32,502 nucleotides of DNA from a virus: positions 1 through 32,502 of IMG/VR virus record IMGVR_UViG_3300027861_000123; one strand, given 5' to 3'. The notes below the pieces were generated by a model. It was given only the letters and a program-made list of their open reading frames with translations, was not told where the DNA came from and ran no database searches. Positions 14,748 through 20,750 of the stretch are shown one piece after another (positions within the stretch are counted from its first letter, which is position 1; each line of letters begins with the position of its first letter). The translations under genes were made by a program, and so were the position numbers.

Positions 14748-14984
14748 ATGTTAAAATATCAATGTAACAAATGTGAAATACAAAAAGAATTTAGTAAAGT
14801 CGTAATGAAAGTAGAAAACGGCAAAGTTGTTAATGTGGGTACTGAGTGTCCAAAGTGTAACGAGTATATGCAAGAGATAGCTAAAGAGTTTAATGGCTTT
14901 CCTCAATTACGCAGAACAGAACCATCACTAAGTAAAAGACAAGATAGAATGTGGAAAGACACTAAAGAAAAACTAACAAGCTAA
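14748..14984 (+). CDS. Small zinc-ribbon protein
   Basis: This 78-residue protein has C6-x2-C9 and C34-x2-C37 (KYQCNKCEIQKEF, TECPKCNEYM), a classic four-cysteine zinc ribbon, followed by a basic C-terminal tail (RRTEPSLSKRQDRMWKDT). Such small phage ribbons may bind nucleic acid or RNA polymerase. The gene follows the hairpin at 14671-14732 and overlaps the NinB start by one base (TAATG). Confidence 0.6.
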   Translation: MLKYQCNKCEIQKEFSKVVMKVENGKVVNVGTECPKCNEYMQEIAKEFNGFPQLRRTEPSLSKRQDRMWKDTKEKLTS

Positions 14985-15367
14985 TGAAGTTTGTAATACA
15001 CGATAACAAAGACAAGATGCAATTAGTAAACTATTTAAAAGATATAGAAAGTCCTTACACAGTTGATGTAAAGAAACATAGAAACACAAGGTCTAACGTA
15101 CAAAACAATTATTACTGGAAATGTATAGTACAAGTATTAGCACAAGAGTTAGGTTACTTTAATGATGAGATGCACGACATACTAAGAGCAAAGTTTTTAA
15201 ATGAGTGGGAGATGGTAGAGATAAACAATAAGAAAATAGGAATAAATAAGATAGTAAGTACAACATCTTTAAATACAAAAGCATTTGAAATATATGCAGA
15301 CCAAATTAGAATATGGGCTTTGTCTGATCTAGGGATAAGACTAATGTTACCAAATGAATATCAATAA
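14984..15367 (+). CDS. ninB: NinB-like recombination protein
   Basis: This 127-residue protein has the NinB family blocks: RSNVQNNYYWKCIVQVLAQE, LGYFNDEMHDILRAKF, STTSLNTKAFEIY and IRIWALSDLGIRL near the end. In lambda, NinB (Orf) is a recombination mediator that binds ssDNA and helps RecA load. The last codons also hold the upstream half of the late promoter motif (15349-15354). It ends the early block before the terminase genes. Confidence 0.75.
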   Translation: MKFVIHDNKDKMQLVNYLKDIESPYTVDVKKHRNTRSNVQNNYYWKCIVQVLAQELGYFNDEMHDILRAKFLNEWEMVEINNKKIGINKIVSTTSLNTKAFEIYADQIRIWALSDLGIRLMLPNEYQ

Positions 15368-15380
15368 TTTCTATTATATA
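15349..15380 (+). promoter_or_regulatory. Late promoter motif copy 1 (terminase)
   Basis: ACCAAA, 15 bases, then TCTATTATATA (15370-15380), upstream of the small terminase gene at 15413. It differs from the best copies only by one base in the upstream half. The upstream half is inside the NinB coding end. It lacks TAnnTTTG. Confidence 0.6.
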
Positions 15381-15412
15381 AAAGAATCAGTTAACTAATT
15401 TAAACTAATTAT

Positions 15413-15685
15413 ATGGATGGCAGAATAAACAATAAAGGTACAAAAGGAAACAAAGGTGGTAGACCATCTAAAGCAGAAGAACAAAAGCTAATAGAAAACC
15501 TTACACCAATGAACGCAGATGCTTTAAATTCTTTACAGATAGGTTTAAAGAATAAAGAACAATGGGCAGTTAAATTATTCTTTGAATACTTTTATGGTAA
15601 ACCACAACAGAGAGTAGATGTTACGAGTAATAGCGAAACCTTAAACATACCTATAATAAACTTTGTTGAATCCGAAACTGAATAA
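15413..15685 (+). CDS. terS: Terminase small subunit
   Basis: This 90-residue protein begins with a basic Gly-rich segment (GTKGNKGGRPSKAEEQKLIE), then a helical region LNSLQIGLKNKEQWAVKLFF, and ends with YGKPQQRVDVTSNSE and PIINFVE. This is the usual Bacteroidetes phage small terminase pattern. It recognises the phage DNA packaging site and hands it to the large subunit. Its 3' end overlaps the large-subunit start by 23 bases in another frame, which implies coupled translation. Confidence 0.75.
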   Translation: MDGRINNKGTKGNKGGRPSKAEEQKLIENLTPMNADALNSLQIGLKNKEQWAVKLFFEYFYGKPQQRVDVTSNSETLNIPIINFVESETE

Positions 15686-16874
15686 AAAATATAGTGCATT
15701 ATTTTCATCTAACTGTAGATACTATATAATCACAGGTGGTAGAGGATCAGGTAAGTCCTATGCCGTTACAGTATTTCTAACATTACTTACAATGACACAA
15801 GGTATAAGGGTGTTGTTTACAAGATACACTATGGTATCTGCACACTTATCTATTATACCTGAGTTTTTAGAAAAGATAGGACTATTAGGATTTGATTCTA
15901 TATTTAGTATTAACAAGTCAGAGGTAGTCAATACATCAACTAAGAGTGATATACTATTTAGAGGTATTAAGACCTCATCAGGAAACCAAACTGCATCTCT
16001 TAAATCATTACAAGGAATATCTTGTTGGGTACTTGATGAAGCTGAGGAACTTATAGATGAAAACATATTTGATACTATAGACCTTAGTATTAGACAGAAA
16101 AGCATACAGAATAGAATTATACTTGTCTTAAATCCAGTTACTAAAGAACATTGGATATACAAACGATTTTTTGAGGAGAGAGGGGTTAGAGATGGTTTTA
16201 ACGGCATTAAAGACAATGTCTGCTATATACACTCCACATACTTAGATAATAAAGCTAACCTATCTAAAAGTTTCTTAGAAAGAATATATAGATTAAAAGA
16301 CATTAACTTTAAAAAGTATCAGCATAAGATTTTAGGTGGTTGGTTAGATAAAGCAGAGGGAGTAGTATTTGATAACTGGACAATAGGAGAATTTAATCCT
16401 GATAACCTACAGACATCTTGTGGAATGGATTTTGGTTTTTCTGTTGATCCTGATAGTCTTACTGAGGTTGCTATTGACAAAAAGAAAATGAAGATATATA
16501 TTAAAGAACATATATATCGTAATGGTTTAAAATCTCACGAGTTAGCTAAGATAGTATTAGCAAAGGTAGAGAACAAACTAATTATAGCAGATAGTGCAGA
16601 GCCTAGACTGATAGAAGATTTAAGACACTTAGGAGTAAACATAAAGCCAGTAAAGAAAGGAACTATAGAAAGTGGTGTAACTCGTATGCAAGATTATCAG
16701 TTAGTAGTTACTTCTGAATCAACAAACATAATTAAAGAGTTAAACAACTATGTCTATGCAGATAAAGGAAGTAAGTTATATGTAGATAGTTATAACCACG
16801 CAATAGATGGTATTAGGTATAACGTAATATACCACTTAGACAATCCAAACGCAGGTAGGTATTTTGTGCAATAA
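15663..16874 (+). CDS. terL: Terminase large subunit (PBSX/Terminase_3 type)
   Basis: This 403-residue protein has an ATPase domain with Walker A GGRGSGKS (25-32) and Walker B WVLDEAEE (D125, E126), and a C-terminal RNase-H-like nuclease with MDFGF (near 256), IADSAEP (near 310) and NHAIDGIRY near the end. It is the motor and nuclease that packages DNA into the prohead through the portal. No ATG is available at the expected N-terminus. TTG at 15663 or 15666 gives the familiar NKKYSALF start of the family. The stop is followed directly by the hairpin at 16877-16942. Confidence 0.93.
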   Translation: MLNPKLNKKYSALFSSNCRYYIITGGRGSGKSYAVTVFLTLLTMTQGIRVLFTRYTMVSAHLSIIPEFLEKIGLLGFDSIFSINKSEVVNTSTKSDILFRGIKTSSGNQTASLKSLQGISCWVLDEAEELIDENIFDTIDLSIRQKSIQNRIILVLNPVTKEHWIYKRFFEERGVRDGFNGIKDNVCYIHSTYLDNKANLSKSFLERIYRLKDINFKKYQHKILGGWLDKAEGVVFDNWTIGEFNPDNLQTSCGMDFGFSVDPDSLTEVAIDKKKMKIYIKEHIYRNGLKSHELAKIVLAKVENKLIIADSAEPRLIEDLRHLGVNIKPVKKGTIESGVTRMQDYQLVVTSESTNIIKELNNYVYADKGSKLYVDSYNHAIDGIRYNVIYHLDNPNAGRYFVQ

Positions 16875-16876
16875 GA

Positions 16877-16942
16877 AAAGGTGTAAAATAAGAAGCTTAA
16901 GAATTAACCTAATCTTTGTACTTCTTCTTAAATCACACCTTT
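16877..16942 (+). terminator. Long hairpin behind the large terminase gene
   Basis: AAAGGTGT (16877-16884) pairs with ACACCTTT (16935-16942). A second stem, TAAGAAG (16889-16895) with CTTCTTA (16924-16930), stacks inside it across a small internal loop. It starts 3 bases after the TAA. There is no strong T-run, so it may be an attenuator or RNA-stability element. Confidence 0.5.
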
Positions 16943-16984
16943 AACTAAACAAAAACTAATTGAAAACGTGACAAATGTACGATT

Positions 16985-17016
16985 TTAAACTAAATAACAA
17001 TAAATTCTATTATATA
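16985..17016 (+). promoter_or_regulatory. Late promoter motif copy 2 (tail operon)
   Basis: TCTATTATATA at 17006-17016 is a perfect downstream half, 2 bases before the ATG at 17019. At the 15-base spacing the upstream half reads TTAAAC, a poor match to ATCAAA. Transcripts would be leaderless or nearly so. Confidence 0.5.
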
Positions 17017-17018
17017 TT

Positions 17019-17663
17019 ATGCAGGTAAACATTAAGAAAGATGGTGAGCAAAACACTTACAATCTAATTAACAGTTGGGATGATGTAACACTTGACAAAT
17101 GGGCTAAACTTATAGATAGTAAAAGTAAGTCAAAGACCAAAGAAGCATTAGATACAATTAGCTTGTTATCTGATATACCTAGAAAACTCGTAAAAGAGTT
17201 AAGTATAAATGATGTATCTAATATCTTAAACAGAGTAGCTGCGTTGCAGAACAAAGCTAGTAGTAGGTTAAAAAGAATAATAAAGGTAGATGATGTAGAG
17301 TATGGCTTTCATCCTGATCTATCAGAAATTACTCTTGGAGAATATGCAGATATTGAAACCTACATACAAAACGGAATGGAAAAGAACTTAGCTAAGTTAA
17401 TGGCAGTTCTTTACAGACCAGTAGTAGAGAAGAATGGTAAATACTATTCTATTGAAGCATATAATGGTAGTGGTGTACGGATGAGAGCAGAGAAGTTTAA
17501 GAAGATGAAAGCATCAGATGTAAATAGTTCATTGGTTTTTTTTTGGACTTTAGGCAACGAACTATCGACAATTTTGCCGTTGTATTTGATGGAACGGATG
17601 GAGGAAGTGAAACAATCACTACTGATGAAAAGTTCGCAACAAAGTGGTCTTGGTTCGGAGTGA
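17019..17663 (+). CDS. Tail assembly chaperone-like protein (0-frame product)
   Basis: This is a 214-residue protein. Residues about 15-100 are helical with SLLSDIPRKLVKEL. A conserved-looking block follows: EYGFHPDLSEITLGEYADIE, then LAKLMAVLYRPVV and SLVFFWTLGNEL near the end. I recall this family in flavobacterial phage tail modules, where it is followed by a second overlapping frame. By analogy with lambda gpG/gpGT, it should bind the tape measure protein during tail assembly. A run of nine T at 17536-17544 allows a -1 frameshift into the frame ending at 17788, giving a protein of about 256 residues. It is the first gene of the tail operon. Confidence 0.65.
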   Translation: MQVNIKKDGEQNTYNLINSWDDVTLDKWAKLIDSKSKSKTKEALDTISLLSDIPRKLVKELSINDVSNILNRVAALQNKASSRLKRIIKVDDVEYGFHPDLSEITLGEYADIETYIQNGMEKNLAKLMAVLYRPVVEKNGKYYSIEAYNGSGVRMRAEKFKKMKASDVNSSLVFFWTLGNELSTILPLYLMERMEEVKQSLLMKSSQQSGLGSE

Positions 17664-17788
17664 TGTATAATTTGACAGGAGGTAGTATAGTAAACTTAGA
17701 GAGAATAACTAAATTAAGTTTATATGAATGTTTAACTTGGCTTACTTATGAAGTTGATTTAAACGAAACAAAAAAGGTTAAAAGATGA
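17528..17788 (+). CDS. Frameshift extension of the tail chaperone (-1 frame)
   Basis: This frame opens only after a TAG at 17525-17527 and has no ATG until 17663, so its conserved part most likely depends on a -1 frameshift at the T9 run (17536-17544). The C-terminal segment (FATKWSWFGVMYNLTGG, ERITKLSLYECLTWLTYEV) matches the small KWGWY-type proteins I remember as the second product of this locus in related phages. An alternative is re-initiation at the TGATG overlap (ATG 17663), giving a 41-residue peptide without the KWSW block. The stop overlaps the next gene by 4 bases. Confidence 0.6.
   Translation, partial: FIGFFLDFRQRTIDNFAVVFDGTDGGSETITTDEKFATKWSWFGVMYNLTGGSIVNLERITKLSLYECLTWLTYEVDLNETKKVKR
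17536..17544 (+). other. Probable -1 ribosomal slippery site (T9)
   Basis: Nine consecutive T residues, read in the 0 frame as GTT TTT TTT TGG. The heptamer T-TTT-TTT is a perfect -1 slippery sequence. It falls at the very start of the 136-base window in which both frames are open (17528-17663). Confidence 0.6.
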
Positions 17789-18279
17789 CACATTTTAAGA
17801 ATTACAATAATACAATAGATACCTTAAAACAATTAGGTGCTAATCAGTTACAAATTAAAACTGTAACTACTGGAGATATATACGAGATAGACTTAGAGAA
17901 AAATACATTATATCCTTTAATGCACATCAATCCAGTTAATGCAGTAGCACAGAACAATCAAATGACTTTAAACTTTCAAGTGTTTATTATGGACTTAGTA
18001 TTTCCTGATGAAAGTAACGAGCAGGAAGTTCTGTCTGATTGTCTTAGTATTTGTAATGACTTAATAGGTACACTAAAGAACGGAGAGAGTTTATACTTGT
18101 CTAACGCAGATCAAGGCGAAAGTCCTGCATACTTTACAGAGGGAGATATAACGATAGAACCATTTACAGAACGATTTGATAACTCAGTAAGTGGATGGGT
18201 GTTTACATTACCAATAGTAATAGAGAACGACTACAACACTTGTATAGCACCACAACTAACAACATACGCAGGTAAATAA
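17785..18279 (+). CDS. Probable tail completion/terminator protein
   Basis: This is a 164-residue protein. The N-terminus (NTIDTLKQLGANQLQIKTVT, TGDIYEIDL) and the middle (FIMDLVFPDESNEQEVLSDC) follow a pattern I associate with neck or tail-terminator proteins of flavobacterial siphophages. The C-terminus ends IVIENDYNTCIAP. It follows the chaperone with a 4-base overlap. The function is inferred from position in the tail module and from family memory. Confidence 0.5.
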   Translation: MTHFKNYNNTIDTLKQLGANQLQIKTVTTGDIYEIDLEKNTLYPLMHINPVNAVAQNNQMTLNFQVFIMDLVFPDESNEQEVLSDCLSICNDLIGTLKNGESLYLSNADQGESPAYFTEGDITIEPFTERFDNSVSGWVFTLPIVIENDYNTCIAPQLTTYAGK

Positions 18280-18347
18280 TGTTTAAAATAAAAATAGGAA
18301 AATTAACAATACAACTAATACCACCAAAAATAACTTATAAATTATAA
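18279..18347 (+). CDS. Tiny ORF, 22 residues
   Basis: An ATG in a TAATG overlap starts a 22-codon frame that ends 2 bases before the next gene. The peptide (MFKIKIGKLTIQLIPPKITY, then KL) is basic and beta-like. It fills the otherwise empty 70 bases exactly, with coupled start, which is why it is listed. Chance is a real alternative. Confidence 0.3.
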   Translation: MFKIKIGKLTIQLIPPKITYKL

Positions 18348-18349
18348 TT

Positions 18350-18793
18350 ATGGCAGATTTAACAACAACCTTATCTGAATCAGTAACACTTAATGGTGCA
18401 GTCAGAGGTACAACAAACACAGTAACAACTACAGGTATAAATAATGTCTATGAACGTATAGTAACTTGTACTACTGGACAAACTACTTTTTTAGCAGCTT
18501 TTGATACTAACTCTTATGGATCAGCAGTTCAGATAGACAAAGAAGATGTTAGATATATTAGAGTTACTAACTTAGATGCTACTAACACTTTAGAATTAGC
18601 AGTAGTTGGTGCAGCTACATTATATCAAGTATTATTAAAAGCAGGTCAATCACATATACTTTGTGCAGCAGAAGATGTTATGTTAGCAGAAGCAGATACA
18701 TCTCCTAGCTTTGGTACTATGGCTGACTTAACTAGCTTACAGGTTAGTCCTGCTGCTGATTTAGATGTAGAGATATTTGTAGCTAGTGTATAA
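18350..18793 (+). CDS. Virion structural protein, probable tail tube candidate
   Basis: This 147-residue protein starts at AATT-ATG. The first half is Thr-rich (TTLSESVTLNGAVRGTTNTV) with SGIN-like TGINNVYERI; the second half has RYIRVTNLDATNTLELAVVG. This fold-type pattern is common in Bacteroidetes phage tail modules. It has no signal peptide and is beta-rich. It is suggested as a major tail component because of its size and place, but the family is not assigned to a role in my memory. Confidence 0.5.
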   Translation: MADLTTTLSESVTLNGAVRGTTNTVTTTGINNVYERIVTCTTGQTTFLAAFDTNSYGSAVQIDKEDVRYIRVTNLDATNTLELAVVGAATLYQVLLKAGQSHILCAAEDVMLAEADTSPSFGTMADLTSLQVSPAADLDVEIFVASV

Positions 18794-19314
18794 TGATAGC
18801 ATTAGAACGATACTTAAATAGTTTCGGTAAAAGTGTTGTCAATAAAGCTAAAGGAATACTAAAAAGAAAGAAAAAGGTAGTATCAGGTAAGCTTCTTAAT
18901 AGTATATCTTACAAACTTAAAAAAGACAATGATGGATTGACTGTTCAGTTTATGATGGTTGATTATGGTACGTTTGTAGATAAGGGGGTTTCAGGTACTA
19001 AGCAAAAGAGAACGTATGTAGATTATAAGGGAAAAAGAAAAGATACACCTTATGAGTTTGGTAAGACAAGAGATGGAGGTTTAACAAGAGGTTTAGATAA
19101 TTGGATAGTTCGTAGAGGTATAGCACCTAGAGATGCTAAAGGTAGGTTTATATCTCGTAAGAGTTTAAAGTTCTTAATAGCTAGAAAAATATATACACAA
19201 GGAATACAAGGTATCAGTTTTTTTCAAAAACCTTTACAAATAGGAATGAGAGATTTTTACAATCAAGTAGGTAAAGCAATAAAAGAAGATATAGAAAACA
19301 TAATAACAACATAA
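18793..19314 (+). CDS. Neck protein, HK97 gp10-like
   Basis: This is a 173-residue, strongly basic protein. Residues 1-50 form a basic helical arm (FGKSVVNKAKGILKRKKK), then GKLLNSISYKL and a beta segment with DYGTFVDKGVSGTKQKRTYV. The VDKGVSG motif is typical of HK97 gp10-like head-tail joining proteins. The C-terminal helix ends in KAIKEDIENI. Both ends overlap neighbours by 1 base (TAATG). It would join the head to the tail. Confidence 0.6.
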   Translation: MIALERYLNSFGKSVVNKAKGILKRKKKVVSGKLLNSISYKLKKDNDGLTVQFMMVDYGTFVDKGVSGTKQKRTYVDYKGKRKDTPYEFGKTRDGGLTRGLDNWIVRRGIAPRDAKGRFISRKSLKFLIARKIYTQGIQGISFFQKPLQIGMRDFYNQVGKAIKEDIENIITT

Positions 19315-20750
19315 TGGCAATATTAATAGATCAAAAACCACTATACAAGACATTACCAGTAGGTCAAGATATAGTATTCTCAGTATCAGACAGTACAATA
19401 GTTGCAAATAATTATAATGTAAAATTTGTAGCTTATGTATATGTAAGTAATAGTCTTGCAACCTTAAATACTGCAAATAGAGTAGCAGTATTAAAAACAA
19501 CTCCAAACAATGCAGGGGTTGGTATATTCTCTTTACAACCAGTATTAGAAAGTTATGTAAAAGCTGATAATAATGGTACTGATTTTTTAAATGGTAGTAC
19601 ATACAAGACAGTTACTTATTCTAATACAACTCCTCATCCTATACATTTAATAGATAAATATGCAACCTCAGATAATGCTGCTAAATATTTTATGGTAGAG
19701 TTTTTCTTAGAATACTCTCCAACTATTAATGGTGTTGTAACTATAGACTTAAGTACTTATGTATTATCAGAAATTTATTTATTTTATAATGGTTATTTAA
19801 ATTATGATGATGTATTAAATCAAGTAGGTAATGACTATGGCTATCCTTTATCTGATTTAAACTATGTTATGGATGCTGATAACGCATATTTTTTAAGTAA
19901 TGCACCAACTACACAATATGCACGATTAACTGATTATGGTACACTACCTTTCTTTAATTTTTTATCTGATTCAGATTATTCTTTTCAAACTGGTTCTGAT
20001 ACTTCTACAATAAATAAAGTACATTACTTTTCTATAAAACTATATGATAGTACAAATACATTATTAGCAACTACAACGCCTTTTGCTAATTTTGCTAATG
20101 GTTCTTCTACTACTTCTAATCAATATGCAAATATTAGAATAAATTACTTTGGTGCTTTTCCTGCTAACTTAGATGGTGCTGCTTATTCTGCTTGGGTAAC
20201 ACATAAAGCTAATACAAGCTATTACACTATACAAGGATTTGATGATGACAATCAAATTATAAGTCAATTATACAGAATAAATATTATAACAGATGACTGT
20301 AAAGGTTTTGAGGGTATTAGATTAACTTGGTTAAATCCTTATGGAGTTTGGGATTACTATACATTTACTAAAAAGTCAGTAAGGTCATTACAAACTAACA
20401 GAACTTCTTACACACAACTGGGAGGTACTTGGAATGAAAGCACATATAAGATAAATGGATTTAGTGGTGGTAAGAAAAACTTTAGGGTAAACTCAAAAGA
20501 ACTAATAACAGTAAATACAGATTATTTAGTAGATGCTGATGCTATTTGGTTTGAGGACTTAATAAACAGTCCTGAAGTTTATATACTAAATGGTTATTCA
20601 TCAGATTCTTATGGTATGGTAAATAAATATGTAGAACCTGTAACAGTTGCTACATCAAGCTATACAAGAAAAACAAAAGCTAACGATAAACTAATACAAT
20701 ATACATTTGAATTAGAAAAGAGTAAGAATAAAAGAATACAATCTGCATAA
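19314..20750 (+). CDS. Tail structural protein, unassigned
   Basis: This 478-residue protein is rich in Tyr, Asn, Ser and Thr with a beta-rich profile (AILIDQKPLYKTLPVGQDIV at the start). Blocks such as GFEGIRLTWLNPYGVWDYYT and the ending AIWFEDLINSPEVYIL recur in tail-tip proteins of flavobacterial siphophages as I remember them. No enzyme motif was seen. It directly precedes another large tail protein with overlapping start, so a distal-tail or baseplate role is likely. Confidence 0.6.
   Translation: MAILIDQKPLYKTLPVGQDIVFSVSDSTIVANNYNVKFVAYVYVSNSLATLNTANRVAVLKTTPNNAGVGIFSLQPVLESYVKADNNGTDFLNGSTYKTVTYSNTTPHPIHLIDKYATSDNAAKYFMVEFFLEYSPTINGVVTIDLSTYVLSEIYLFYNGYLNYDDVLNQVGNDYGYPLSDLNYVMDADNAYFLSNAPTTQYARLTDYGTLPFFNFLSDSDYSFQTGSDTSTINKVHYFSIKLYDSTNTLLATTTPFANFANGSSTTSNQYANIRINYFGAFPANLDGAAYSAWVTHKANTSYYTIQGFDDDNQIISQLYRINIITDDCKGFEGIRLTWLNPYGVWDYYTFTKKSVRSLQTNRTSYTQLGGTWNESTYKINGFSGGKKNFRVNSKELITVNTDYLVDADAIWFEDLINSPEVYILNGYSSDSYGMVNKYVEPVTVATSSYTRKTKANDKLIQYTFELEKSKNKRIQSA

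Noticed and set aside
9236-15367. Lysogeny module (integrase, CI-type repressor, attachment site)
   Set aside because: No integrase motif or repressor-type pair was found; the HTH proteins fit replication or early regulation.
15758-16216. Minus-strand 152-residue reading frame
   Set aside because: It lies entirely inside the terminase ATPase domain and has no family resemblance.
16909-16917. TAATCTTTG as a host-type -7 promoter element
   Set aside because: It has three bases between TA and TTTG in place of two and lies in the loop of the hairpin at 16877-16942.
17543-17788. Separate gene starting at TTG 17543
   Set aside because: The TTG lies within the slippery T-run, has no start context, and the frame is better explained by a -1 frameshift.
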